Part shown: positions 7,374 to 16,312 of the stretch, one piece after another
Position numbering within the stretch: the first letter of the stretch is position 1
Layout of the letters: each line of letters begins with the position of its first letter
Assembly (NCBI RefSeq): GCF_014635085.1
Contig: NZ_BMCH01000006.1
Location: 124,001-188,000 of the forward strand
Length of the DNA stretch: 64,000 bases
DNA from: Asaia siamensis
Lineage (GTDB): Bacteria > Pseudomonadota > Alphaproteobacteria > Acetobacterales > Acetobacteraceae
Direction: 5' to 3'
Program-made: the position numbers and the translations under genes
The notes under the pieces: model-generated
Databases searched by the model: none
Told to the model about the DNA's origin: nothing
Seen by the model: only the letters and a program-made list of their open reading frames with translations

Positions 7374-9500
7374 TCAGTGTTTGGATGCGGCATCCTGATC
7401 GATCAGGCTCCGGAAGAGATAGACCGCCTCAAGAGCGCGCTCATGGGCAATCTCCCGTGCATTGACCGTCCCGGCATGGCCGCCCTCGGTATCCTCATAA
7501 TAGAAGAAGGGCTTGCCCAGCTCGGCGAGACGCGCGGCAAAGAGCCGCGCATGAACCGGTCCGACGCGATCATCCTTGGTCGAGGTAAAGATGAAGGGCA
7601 CCGGATAGGCGACGTCCTTCTTCAGCTGTTGCAGGGGCGAGATACGCTTCAGGAAGGGGCTTTCAGCCGGATCGGCCATATGCCCGTATTCCGCCGCCCA
7701 GGAGGCCCCTGCGGCCATGGTCTCGAAATTCTCCATGTCGAGCAGCGGAACACCGATAATCACGGCTTTCCACAGTTCAGGATGCTGGGTGAATTCCACC
7801 CCCATCAGCAGACCGCCATTGGAGCGGCCGCGAATGCCCAGATGGTCTTTGTCTGCGATATGACGGGTGGCGAGATCGCGCCCGATTGCAGCAAAATCAT
7901 CATAGGCGTGCTGACGCCCTGACTTCATGGCCGCCTCGTGCCAGGCAGGGCCAAACTCCCCACCGCCACGGATATTGCCGACAACGTAAACGCCACCATG
8001 CTCAAGCCAGGTCTTGCCGATATCGGCGTAATAGGTTGGCAGGTAAGAGAGATCGAACCCGCCATAGGCTGTGAACAGCACCGGGTTGTGGTCATCCATC
8101 TTCCAGTCGCGACGATGGGTTACGAAATACGGGATCTCGACCCCATCGCTCGATTTCACCCAGAACTGCTCGGTTTTCAGCCCCTTGGCGTCGAACAGGG
8201 CGGGAGTCGTCTTGATCTTTCTGGACGAGCCATCGGCAGAGTCGAAGCTCCAGAGCTCTGGCGGAATGATATAGCCTTCGACGCGCAGATAGGCGTGGCT
8301 GACCGAGGGCGACGAGGATTGCAGCGTCGCCGAACTCATGCGCGGGAGGATGAAATATTTCTCCTGCCAGCTGCCGTTTTTTCCCGTCGGGCTGTAGAGC
8401 CTAACCGAAGGTTGCACATCCCTGTAAACGACAGCGATCACCCCCTTTGACGTAACGCCGATATCGGCTGTCGTCTCGCTTTTGTCAGGGGCGAAGACAA
8501 GGACAGGCGCCTTGCCGGGCGCAGCTGGATCGACTGCCACGATGCTGCCCCGCGCGAAATGCGCGCCCGAGACCCAGTCCTGATCGAGACGCAGGATCAG
8601 CTTGCCATCGTAAAAGCCGAGATAGCCGATTTTCTGCGGCAGGGCGATCTGGGTCAGGCTGCCCGTCGCAGGATCATAGACACGGTATTCGCTTCTGAAG
8701 AAATCGAGGTTGCGCTGGATGATGGCGATCTGACGACCGGTCTGGTCATGCATCACCTGAGGTTCGACAATCATGTCACCCTCATCACCACGATAGATTT
8801 CCTTCGCGGCTTCCAGGGGCTGGCCTCGCTTCACAAGGCGCACGCTGAAGGGGTAACCCGAGCGCGTCATGCTTCCTGCGCCCCAGTCACGCGATACAAG
8901 AAGCGTATCGCGATCAAGCCAGGTCACACGCTGCTTCGAGCGAGGCAGATCAAACCCGTCTGCAACAAAGCTGTTGGTCGTCGTGTCGAATTCTCGATAG
9001 ACCGCCGCGTCTTCGCCCGAGAGGGACAAGGCTATCAGGCAACGCCTGGCCTCAGGCTCGAGGCAATCGGCACCCTGGAAAACCCAGTCCTTTTGCTCTT
9101 GCCTCGAGAGGGCATCGAGATCGATTGCCGTTTTCCAGACAGGTGAAGGCTGCGCGTAGGAGGCCTCGCTGGCAACACGCCACACTCCCTTGGGATGGGC
9201 GGCGTCCTGCCAGAAATTCCAGATCTGCCCGCCCTGCAGATCAGGCAGAGGCAGACGCCCCGGCGCCTGCTCGACCTTGAGCACCGCATCGTAAAAACGT
9301 TGATAACGCGGATCAGACTGCAGAACGGAAGCGCTGCGGCTGTTCTGGGCGCGCACCCAGTCCAGAGCCTCTTTTCCCTCGACCTGTTCCAGCACGGTGC
9401 GCGATGGCACTGCAGCAGGGTCGGCCTTGGCCTGAAGCGGCACCAATCCGATCAGGGATGTGCAGACAAGCGATGTCATCGCCAACAGAATGCGCCTCAT
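7374..9500 (-). CDS. Exported prolyl oligopeptidase-family serine peptidase (S9)
   Basis: A 708-residue enzyme with a cleavable signal peptide (about residues 1-26, ending in AKA), so it probably acts in the periplasm. A beta-propeller region is followed by an alpha/beta-hydrolase domain. The triad is visible as Ser560 in GRSNGGLL, Asp644 in DDRVGP and His675 in EGGHAG, spaced as in known prolyl oligopeptidases. Family members cut short peptides after proline; exact specificity cannot be read. It stands alone, separated by about 85 bp from the glycosyltransferase operon upstream. Confidence 0.92.
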   Translation of the reverse strand: MRRILLAMTSLVCTSLIGLVPLQAKADPAAVPSRTVLEQVEGKEALDWVRAQNSRSASVLQSDPRYQRFYDAVLKVEQAPGRLPLPDLQGGQIWNFWQDAAHPKGVWRVASEASYAQPSPVWKTAIDLDALSRQEQKDWVFQGADCLEPEARRCLIALSLSGEDAAVYREFDTTTNSFVADGFDLPRSKQRVTWLDRDTLLVSRDWGAGSMTRSGYPFSVRLVKRGQPLEAAKEIYRGDEGDMIVEPQVMHDQTGRQIAIIQRNLDFFRSEYRVYDPATGSLTQIALPQKIGYLGFYDGKLILRLDQDWVSGAHFARGSIVAVDPAAPGKAPVLVFAPDKSETTADIGVTSKGVIAVVYRDVQPSVRLYSPTGKNGSWQEKYFILPRMSSATLQSSSPSVSHAYLRVEGYIIPPELWSFDSADGSSRKIKTTPALFDAKGLKTEQFWVKSSDGVEIPYFVTHRRDWKMDDHNPVLFTAYGGFDLSYLPTYYADIGKTWLEHGGVYVVGNIRGGGEFGPAWHEAAMKSGRQHAYDDFAAIGRDLATRHIADKDHLGIRGRSNGGLLMGVEFTQHPELWKAVIIGVPLLDMENFETMAAGASWAAEYGHMADPAESPFLKRISPLQQLKKDVAYPVPFIFTSTKDDRVGPVHARLFAARLAELGKPFFYYEDTEGGHAGTVNAREIAHERALEAVYLFRSLIDQDAASKH

Positions 9501-9585
9501 GACTCTCTCCTCGTGGAAATCCCGAAGAGCCTAGAGCAGCCATTCGATGAGGGAAACAGGCGTTCTGCACCTGTTTCCGATCACG

Positions 9586-11046
9586 TCAGGGCAGTCTGTA
9601 CATCTGCATATCGGCAGGAAGTGTCAGCGGAATCAGCTTGTAGCAGACCATGGGCGCATTACGCAGCATGCGGCAGAAGCGACGCTGGTCCTGTGCCCCC
9701 AGCCAGGACGCCGGGAGGTCGGGCTGCTCGGTATCGCGCAGAACGAGCATGGCGCGCTCAGGATGCTGAAGCGCGCGACCAAGATACGCCCAGCGCTTGT
9801 CATAGCTGAACAGGGCATGAGCCGGATCATGATAGGCGATGATGGTCGCCAATGCGTAGTCGCCGGCCACAAGCGATACGTCGTCAGGAAGTGCTTCGCG
9901 CAGACGATGCGTCAGACCGGACCAGTCCGCCGTCTGGCGCGCAATGACATCATGATGCGCAGAGAGCCTGAGCGGAGAAAAGATGCCCTGTATCGTGACA
10001 AGCCCGGTCAGGATCAGCCCCAAAGCGCAAGCCAGACCAATGCGTCGCCCCGTTGCAGCAGCAGCAAGAGAGGCTGCGGGATAGAGCACGACCGGCCAGT
10101 TGGCCTGCACGCGTCCGCCAAAGGCATGCTGCACGAACACAGCGACCGGCACCACGCAAAGGCAGGCCAGCAGACGTGCGACACTATCATCGCCCGCGCG
10201 CCTCAGACACCAGACCAGCCCGAGGCAGAACAGGATGAAGATGATCGGCGTGGCAAGACCGATCTGCCCTCCGGCCAGCTCAGCCAGAAAATTCAGGGCG
10301 CGCAAGGGATGCCAGTCCCCTGCCCGGCCGCCCTGCTTGGCGAAACTCGCCCAGTGATGCGCCGCATTCCAGAGCAGAACCGGAGCAATCGTCAACAATC
10401 CGGACAGGATCCCACCCAGAATCCAGCCCCAGTGGCGACGTATGGAAGGCGTTGCCAATGCCCAGAGACCGCACCCCAGACCGGGAAGCACGGCTGTGTA
10501 TTTACTGTCGAAGGCGAGACCCAGAAACACGCCAATGGCAAGCCACCAGATGGGCTGACCGGTCCTGATCAGGCGCCCGAGCGACCAGAGCACAAGGGCA
10601 AGAAAAAACACGAGAGGCGTGTCAGGCGTGGCTGTGGCTGCCCCCAGGCCGAGCATGAGCGTCGAATTGAGCAGCAATGCGGCGCGATATCCAGCGGCTG
10701 GAGAGCCAAGAAGGTCGCGACCGGCCCGGTAGAGTGCCAGTGACCCGAGCAGAGCCGAGACCGGCCCCAGGAACCGGATGCCAAGCGGCCCATTGCCGAA
10801 AAGCATCGTGCCCAGCCTGATCCAGAGCGCCACCATAGGTGGATGATCGAGATAGCCGGATTGCAAATGCTGTGACCAAAGCCAGTAATAGGCTTCGTCG
10901 GGCGTGACGCCCAACCGGGCTGCCAGAGCAAGACGCAGTAATGTCAGACCAACCAGCAGAACCCAGAAGAACGTGACGGCGCGCTTGTTATCGAGACCGA
11001 AAACGCTGAACCCGTCAGCGCCAGACGAGGGTTGAGGCAATCGCAT
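9586..11046 (-). CDS. Membrane glycosyltransferase, GT39/ArnT-like
   Basis: A polytopic membrane protein of 486 residues with about ten hydrophobic segments. The first periplasmic loop has the acidic motif TPDEAYYW and then HPPMVALW, as in the ArnT/PMT (GT-C) superfamily, which transfers sugars from polyprenyl-phosphate carriers outside the cytoplasmic membrane. Its start overlaps the GT2-GtrA gene by 32 bases, which suggests that gene makes its lipid-linked sugar donor. The acceptor (lipid A, another lipid or protein) is not shown by the sequence. Confidence 0.85.
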   Translation of the reverse strand: MRLPQPSSGADGFSVFGLDNKRAVTFFWVLLVGLTLLRLALAARLGVTPDEAYYWLWSQHLQSGYLDHPPMVALWIRLGTMLFGNGPLGIRFLGPVSALLGSLALYRAGRDLLGSPAAGYRAALLLNSTLMLGLGAATATPDTPLVFFLALVLWSLGRLIRTGQPIWWLAIGVFLGLAFDSKYTAVLPGLGCGLWALATPSIRRHWGWILGGILSGLLTIAPVLLWNAAHHWASFAKQGGRAGDWHPLRALNFLAELAGGQIGLATPIIFILFCLGLVWCLRRAGDDSVARLLACLCVVPVAVFVQHAFGGRVQANWPVVLYPAASLAAAATGRRIGLACALGLILTGLVTIQGIFSPLRLSAHHDVIARQTADWSGLTHRLREALPDDVSLVAGDYALATIIAYHDPAHALFSYDKRWAYLGRALQHPERAMLVLRDTEQPDLPASWLGAQDQRRFCRMLRNAPMVCYKLIPLTLPADMQMYRLP

Positions 11047-12106
11047 AATTCCAGACCACGCCGATTACGGCACCGGCCGCGCTCGCGCCGCTCCAGTGCC
11101 AGTGTGTATCATAAAGAAGCTGCGCCACGCCGATATTGCCGACAGCACCGATCGTGGCGCCGATGACAAAAATGCACAGACCGGGCAGCCAGCGTTTCCC
11201 CCTCAGCGGGCGATCGAGATAGGTGATCCGGTTATTGAGCTGAAAATTGACCAGTATGGCGCAAGCCGTGCCGATCACCTGGCTGAGCTGAAAATCGGCA
11301 CCGCCAAAACGCGACAGCTCAGAAACCACGAGATTGACCGCAATCCCGATCAACCCAACCGTTGCAAAAATGATGAACCGTGTGGGCAGCCAGCCGCCAA
11401 AAGCACGCTCGATCAGCATGCCCAGAAACTGCACCATGACCAGAGGGCTGAGCTTGCTCTCACCGGCGACGCGCGGACGAAAAACGAACGGCACCTCGAT
11501 CAGCCGCGCTGTATCGGGCACGGAAAGCACGATTTCCAGCAGGATCTTGAACCCGGTCCCTGTGAGCTTCGGCACAGCCCGCTCGAAGAGCGGCCGCCTC
11601 ATCGCAAAAAAACCGCTCATCGGGTCGGTCAGCGTCATCGGCAAGATGCTTTGCGCCAGCCTGATGCCCGCCTGCGACAGCATATGCCGCCAGCGATTGG
11701 CCAGACCGCTGCTATCGCCCCCTTCTGCATGGCGGCTCGCAACCGCGATATCAGCGCGGTTTTCGAGCAGCGGCGTCACGAGGTCACGCAAGATGCCCTC
11801 ATCATGCTGGAGATCGCCATCCATGACGGCAATGACCGGCGCGGTGGACGACAACGCCCCCTCGATCACGGCAGAAGAGAGACCACGACGCCCGACCCGG
11901 CGGATGAGCCGTACGCGCGGATCCGTCTGCGCGGCCTGCTCCACCGCGCGTGCCGTGCCGTCGGGAGAATTATCGTCAACGAAAACGATTTCCCATTTCA
12001 TGCCTTCAAGAGCGCGTTTCACGCCCTCGATAAGCGGCACAACATTGGGGGCCTCATTATAACAGGGAATGACGAGTGTCAGATCCGCAGGAAGCGGCTC
12101 GATCAT
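11015..12106 (-). CDS. GT2 polyprenyl-phosphate glycosyltransferase fused to GtrA domain
   Basis: The 363-residue protein has two parts. Residues about 1-230 are a DPM1/ArnC-type GT2 enzyme with the motifs VIPCYNEAPNV, VDDNSPDGT and MDGDLQHDE, expected to load a sugar from a nucleotide donor onto polyprenyl phosphate. Residues about 235-360 hold four hydrophobic helices of the GtrA family, which is linked to flipping of lipid-linked sugars. It shares ATGA with the Lrp regulator upstream and overlaps the GT39 gene downstream, so the donor maker and the transferase are made together. Confidence 0.88.
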   Translation of the reverse strand: MIEPLPADLTLVIPCYNEAPNVVPLIEGVKRALEGMKWEIVFVDDNSPDGTARAVEQAAQTDPRVRLIRRVGRRGLSSAVIEGALSSTAPVIAVMDGDLQHDEGILRDLVTPLLENRADIAVASRHAEGGDSSGLANRWRHMLSQAGIRLAQSILPMTLTDPMSGFFAMRRPLFERAVPKLTGTGFKILLEIVLSVPDTARLIEVPFVFRPRVAGESKLSPLVMVQFLGMLIERAFGGWLPTRFIIFATVGLIGIAVNLVVSELSRFGGADFQLSQVIGTACAILVNFQLNNRITYLDRPLRGKRWLPGLCIFVIGATIGAVGNIGVAQLLYDTHWHWSGASAAGAVIGVVWNYAIASTLVWR

Positions 12107-12660
12107 ACCGGCACACCGGCTCTGCTGAGGCTGGTGCGGATTGTCTGCAGGGTCTGCACACGCACCACATGATCGAGATCTGTCAGTCTCTTGGTCAGAT
12201 AGTTCTGATGGGCCGCATCACGGGCCACGAGCCTCACGAGAAAATCGCCACCGCCACGGATCATGTGGCACTCCCGCACCTCAGCCCAGCCGGCAATCTC
12301 GGCCTCGAAAGCCTCAAGTACGCTACCTTTCTGGCTCTCGAGCCCGATCAGCGCAAAAAAGGTGAGAGACCAGCCGAGCTTCGAAGCGTCGACATCAGCA
12401 TGATAGCCCTCGATGACGCCCACCTCTTCCAGCCGTCTTACGCGTCGCAGGCAAGGTGGGGCCGAGATGCCGGTACGACGCGCCAGTTCCACATTGGTCA
12501 TGCGACCATCACGTTGGAGCTCCGCCACGATCTGACGATCGATCGGGTCGAGATCGACAATCCCGGAGGCGGAAGGCCCCGGAGCGATTCCCCCCGCAGG
12601 CGTATCACCCCGCGACGAACCGGGATGGAAATGGGGGTCTTCTGAGTCGTTGTCAGTCAT
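12103..12660 (-). CDS. Lrp/AsnC-family transcriptional regulator
   Basis: About 185 residues. An unusual N-terminal stretch of some 35 residues rich in Pro, Gly and Ser precedes the normal Lrp start LDPIDRQIVAELQRDGRMTNVELARR. An HTH (GISAPPCLRRVRRLEEVGVI) and a C-terminal RAM ligand-binding domain follow. The ATG at 12660 is used; a GTG two codons earlier is possible. It is unusual in sharing ATGA with a glycosyltransferase gene. It is divergent from trxB, so it may control either side. Confidence 0.86.
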   Translation of the reverse strand: MTDNDSEDPHFHPGSSRGDTPAGGIAPGPSASGIVDLDPIDRQIVAELQRDGRMTNVELARRTGISAPPCLRRVRRLEEVGVIEGYHADVDASKLGWSLTFFALIGLESQKGSVLEAFEAEIAGWAEVRECHMIRGGGDFLVRLVARDAAHQNYLTKRLTDLDHVVRVQTLQTIRTSLSRAGVPV

Positions 12661-12813
12661 CGTCACCGTGAGGGTCGGTCAAAACTAGTCGGTTGGCAGG
12701 CACGCCGCATCACCTATATCTGCATCATGACCCAAGAGCCATGTCTCTTGATACATGTCTCTTCACATTGGCTCGGCGCAGCGTTCGCCGGCCCCAGACC
12801 GAGGACCCCATCT

Positions 12814-13770
12814 GTGAGCCAGAGCTTCAAGACCGACCTGCTCGTTATCGGCGCCGGGCCGGCGGGTTATACCGCAGCCATCTATGCCGCCCGCGCCAAT
12901 CTCAAGCCGATTCTCGTGGCAGGGCTTCAGCCCGGTGGTCAGTTGACCATCACCACCGAAGTCGAAAACTACCCCGGCTTTGCCGAGCCGGTTCAGGGGC
13001 CGTGGCTGGTCGAGCAGATGCGTCTGCAGGCCGAGCATGTAGGCACGCAGATCCATTATGACCTGATCACAGAGGCGCATTTCGACCAGAAGACCGAAGA
13101 CGGTTATTTCACGCTCATCGCCGATTCAGGCGCTATCTATCTGGCCCGCACTGTCGTGATTGCGACCGGCGCCCAGGCCAAATGGCTCGGCCTTCCCTCT
13201 GAGGCACGCCTGCAAAGCGGCGGCGTTTCGGCCTGCGCCACCTGTGACGGCTTCTTCTATCGCGGCAAGAAAGTGGCCGTGATCGGGGGCGGCAACACGG
13301 CAGTCGAGGAAGCGCTGTATCTTACCCATCATGCCGATCATGTGACGCTGATCCATCGCCGCGACACGCTGCGCGCCGAGCGCATTCTGCAGGACCGTCT
13401 TTTTGCCCATCCCAAGATCACGGTGCTCTGGAACCATGAAGTCGAGGAAATTCTGGGTGAAGGCAAGCCGGAGGTCGTTTGCGGCGTCAGGCTGCGCAAT
13501 ACGCAGGACAGCAGCGAACAGAGTCTTGCCGTAGACGGGGTTTTCGTTGCCATCGGACATAGCCCCAATACCGGGCCGTTCCGCGAGACCCTCGACTGCG
13601 ACTCCGAAGGCTATATCGTGACCACACCAGGCAGCACCAGGACCTCGGTTCCCGGCGTATTCGCGGCAGGTGACGTGCAGGACAAGAAATTCCGCCAGGC
13701 CATTACTGCGGCCGGTACCGGGTGCATGGCCGCACTTGAAGCCGAGCATCTTCTTGCTGGATTGTCGTAA
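12814..13770 (+). CDS. trxB: Thioredoxin reductase (NADPH)
   Basis: A flavoprotein that reduces thioredoxin with NADPH. The GTG start at 12814 gives 318 residues, the usual length, and has a GAGGA ribosome site about 8 bases upstream; an in-frame ATG at 12727 would add 29 residues not typical of the family. The FAD motif GAGPAGYTAA is at 13-22, the redox pair CATC at 141-144, the NADPH motif GGGNTAVEEA near 160, and the C-terminal AAGDVQDKKFRQ. It is followed by a terminator and a LysR gene, and is divergent from the Lrp operon. Confidence 0.96.
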   Translation: MSQSFKTDLLVIGAGPAGYTAAIYAARANLKPILVAGLQPGGQLTITTEVENYPGFAEPVQGPWLVEQMRLQAEHVGTQIHYDLITEAHFDQKTEDGYFTLIADSGAIYLARTVVIATGAQAKWLGLPSEARLQSGGVSACATCDGFFYRGKKVAVIGGGNTAVEEALYLTHHADHVTLIHRRDTLRAERILQDRLFAHPKITVLWNHEVEEILGEGKPEVVCGVRLRNTQDSSEQSLAVDGVFVAIGHSPNTGPFRETLDCDSEGYIVTTPGSTRTSVPGVFAAGDVQDKKFRQAITAAGTGCMAALEAEHLLAGLS

Positions 13771-13811
13771 GAGCCAGATCGTTATTCTTGCGTAAGATCT
13801 GCTGCATAAAA

Positions 13812-13845
13812 TGACTTGGCAGCGTCAAAGAATGCTGCCAAGTCA
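13812..13845. repeat. Perfect 12-bp inverted repeat after trxB
   Basis: TGACTTGGCAGC and its reverse complement flank a 10-base loop, 42 bases after the trxB stop. There is no T-run on either side, so it is not a standard intrinsic terminator. A second short hairpin (ATGAAAT/ATTTCAT, 13846-13863) follows directly. The pair could protect the trxB 3' end or be a binding site for a dimeric regulator. Confidence 0.75.
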
Positions 13846-13877
13846 ATGAAATCAACATTTCATGACCGCATGGGACA

Positions 13878-13909
13878 CTGACAGGCGACCGAGCCTGTCA
13901 GGCCTTTTT
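13878..13909 (+). terminator. Intrinsic terminator of trxB
   Basis: Nine-base stem CTGACAGGC/GCCTGTCAG with a six-base loop, then GCC and five T residues; it lies before the LysR gene. Confidence 0.82.
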
Positions 13910-13947
13910 CTGTCCCGCGGTCGGAGACGAGCTCTAGGAAAGCCGGC

Positions 13948-14838
13948 ATGGACTGGGACAAACTGCGTATCTTCCATGCTGTCGCTGAAGCTGGGTCTTT
14001 CACTCATGCCGGAGACAGGCTCAATCTCAGCCAGTCTGCCGTGTCACGCCAGATCTCTGCTCTGGAAGAGACTCTCAACGTGCCGCTGTTTCATCGGCAT
14101 GCGCGCGGGCTCATCCTGACCGAACAGGGCGAAACGTTGAACCACACAGTCAGGGAAGTGTTCTCGAAACTCTCCCTGACCCAGGCCTATCTGAGCGAGA
14201 GCAAGGTCAAGGCAAAGGGTGAGCTCAAGATCACGACCACCTCAGGCTTCGGGCTGGGCTGGCTCGCACCGAGGCTTCAGCGTTTTCTGGCGCTTCATCC
14301 CGATATCGAAGTCAGCCTCATCATGGAGGACACGGATCTCGATCTGGGCATGAGAGAGGCGGATGTGGCCATACGCATGCATCCCCCTCGTCAGGCCGAT
14401 CTGATCCAGCGTCATCTCGCAAATTTCCTGATGCCGATCTATTCCAGTCAGGCCTATATCGATCAGCATGGCATGCCGACGAGCATCGCCGAACTGTCCC
14501 AACATCATCTGGTTGGTTTTGCCGGGCTATCGCCGCCACTGCCCGACGCCTTCTGGCTGCTTGATCTTGTGCGTCGTCAGAGCCACGGATCGGTGCGCAA
14601 CAAGCTCGAAATCAACAGCTTTCCGGCAATTGCCAGCGCAATCGCCAATGGCGCCGGCATCGGCTCGCTGCCTACCTATCTGGCTCAGGCGCATCCCGAA
14701 CTGGTTCGTATCCTGCCCCACGAGCCGATACCGACCGTGGAAGCCTTTTTCGTCTATCCTGAAGAACTCAAGATGTCGAAACGCATCACCGTTCTGCGCG
14801 ATTTCCTGCTGAGCGAAATCCAGAGCGCAAAGCTTTAA
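13948..14838 (+). CDS. LysR-family transcriptional regulator
   Basis: A 296-residue regulator. The N-terminal HTH has the family pattern (DKLRIFHAVAEAGSFTHAGDRL, then SQSAVSRQISALEE). The C-terminal substrate-binding domain begins near residue 90 (GELKITTTSGFGLGWLAPRL). A GGAAAG site is about 6 bases before the ATG. It lies in the same direction as trxB but after its terminator, and converges on ihfB. A similar LysR gene beside trxB is common in Alphaproteobacteria; its effector is not apparent. Confidence 0.92.
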   Translation: MDWDKLRIFHAVAEAGSFTHAGDRLNLSQSAVSRQISALEETLNVPLFHRHARGLILTEQGETLNHTVREVFSKLSLTQAYLSESKVKAKGELKITTTSGFGLGWLAPRLQRFLALHPDIEVSLIMEDTDLDLGMREADVAIRMHPPRQADLIQRHLANFLMPIYSSQAYIDQHGMPTSIAELSQHHLVGFAGLSPPLPDAFWLLDLVRRQSHGSVRNKLEINSFPAIASAIANGAGIGSLPTYLAQAHPELVRILPHEPIPTVEAFFVYPEELKMSKRITVLRDFLLSEIQSAKL

Positions 14839-14914
14839 CGGCCCCTTTCGTCACGCGCCTCTTTGCCAGGCGCGGCATCAAGGCTTGAAGAAGCGGTCGG
14901 CCGCCCTTTGGAAG

Positions 14915-15211
14915 TCAAGTTTTCCGGGTATGGAGACGATTGACCCGTTCACGCAGCTCCTTGCCTGCCTTGAAGAACGGAATCGTCTTCTCGCCGACAG
15001 CCACACTCGACCCGGTGCGTGGATTACGTCCCTGACGCGCCTCACGCTTCTTCACGACAAAAGCGCCAAAGCCACGTATCTCGACCCTGTCGCCGCGAGA
15101 GAGCGCAGACGAAATCTCCGACAGGATCGTCTGGACGATCAGTTCGATGTCGCGAGCATTCAGGTGAGGATGCACCGCTGAGAGTTCAGCAATGAGTTCT
15201 GATTTCGTCAT
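14915..15211 (-). CDS. ihfB: Integration host factor beta subunit
   Basis: A 98-residue DNA-bending protein of the HU/IHF family. It has the start [10 protein letters not shown], the core [12 protein letters not shown] and the DNA-intercalating arm with RQGRNPRTG. IhfB pairs with IhfA, which is not in the window. It lies 69 bp after sppA in the same direction, the usual alphaproteobacterial neighbourhood. Confidence 0.94.
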   Translation of the reverse strand: MTKSELIAELSAVHPHLNARDIELIVQTILSEISSALSRGDRVEIRGFGAFVVKKREARQGRNPRTGSSVAVGEKTIPFFKAGKELRERVNRLHTRKT

Positions 15212-15280
15212 GAAGAAAACTATGCGCTCTCGAAATCGATTGGATGGCCCCTGAGGGCAATCCGGGGACTGTGATCACGG

Positions 15281-16225
15281 CTACCGTGGCAAAATCGCTA
15301 CCGCACCGTCAAGCTTCTGATAGGCGGTCAGGGCCTCGACGGCCTGGCCGATGCCAAACCAGTCGCCCCCCAGTTTACGCTGCAGACGACCGAAAAACGA
15401 ATGAGCAGGCTTTTTGGCCTCGATTGTCCTCAAGGGCAGGTCTTTGCCGTCATGTATCTGGCCATGCAGCCACACCAGCGCCTGGTCTTCATCACCCAGC
15501 TGATCGATCAGATGCAGGGGCACTGCCTGACGACCCGTATAGGGACGACCGTCGGCCAGAGCGCGAATATCTTCGACCGGCCGATGACGCCCCTTGGAGA
15601 CCATGGTCACAAACTGGTCGAAAAGATCGTCGACAATTCCCTGCAGCATGACCCGCCCTTCCGGCTTGAGCGGCACGAAGGGCTGCGACTGATCCTTCAT
15701 GGCCCCCGAAACGATTGTGTCGGTCGTCAATCCGATTCGACCAAGCAGGCCCGAGGCGTCGGGCCTGATCATGATCACACCGATCGATCCTGTAATCGTC
15801 GAGGGGTAGGCAAAGATGCGCTGGGCCGAAACCGCAATCATGTAGCCCGCAGAGGCAGCCGTGCCCTGCATGGAGACCGCAACAGGCTTGTGCGCCGCAA
15901 AGGACGCCACAGCATCATGCAAGGCGACACCCCCTGTAACGCCGCCGCCGGGACTATCGATCACAAGCAACAGGCCTCGGATATGCGGATCGCGCTCAGC
16001 GCGCTCGATCGCCTCGACCTGAGGACGAACCTGATCGGAAATGACTCCCTTGATCTCGAAACGCGCAATCGCATTGGCAGGCGCATGATGGCGCGCGGGC
16101 AGGAAGAGTGCCGCACCCGCAACAACGAGCGCAGCGAGGGCCACCCCTCGCCAGAGCACGAGACGACGACGCTGGTATTGGTTCACGTTACTGGCGTCAT
16201 CACCCGGTATCGTCTCGTTCGTCAT
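15281..16225 (-). CDS. sppA: Signal peptide peptidase SppA (S49, short form)
   Basis: A membrane-anchored serine protease that degrades cleaved signal peptides. The start at 16225 (MTNETIPGDD) is chosen for its GAGGAAA ribosome site; it gives 314 residues. A transmembrane anchor lies at about 25-45. The core has IDSPGGGVTGG, the nucleophile region GTAASAGYMIA, ITGSIGVIM, and the likely general-base Lys in AMKDQSQPF. This is the single-domain form, half the size of E. coli SppA. It lies upstream of ihfB. Confidence 0.92.
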   Translation of the reverse strand: MTNETIPGDDASNVNQYQRRRLVLWRGVALAALVVAGAALFLPARHHAPANAIARFEIKGVISDQVRPQVEAIERAERDPHIRGLLLVIDSPGGGVTGGVALHDAVASFAAHKPVAVSMQGTAASAGYMIAVSAQRIFAYPSTITGSIGVIMIRPDASGLLGRIGLTTDTIVSGAMKDQSQPFVPLKPEGRVMLQGIVDDLFDQFVTMVSKGRHRPVEDIRALADGRPYTGRQAVPLHLIDQLGDEDQALVWLHGQIHDGKDLPLRTIEAKKPAHSFFGRLQRKLGGDWFGIGQAVEALTAYQKLDGAVAILPR

Positions 16226-16248
16226 GACCCGTTTCCTCGTGCGGCAAT

Positions 16249-16283
16249 AAAAAAGGCAACTCATCACAGGATGAGTTGCCTTT
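16249..16283 (-). terminator. Intrinsic terminator of mucR
   Basis: Read on the minus strand, a perfect 14-bp stem (AAAGGCAACTCATC and its complement) with a four-base loop ends in a T-run. It lies about 30 bases after the mucR stop and before the sppA start. Confidence 0.9.
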
Positions 16284-16312
16284 AAGGTCGAGTCTACTGG
16301 GTAAAAGTGGAA

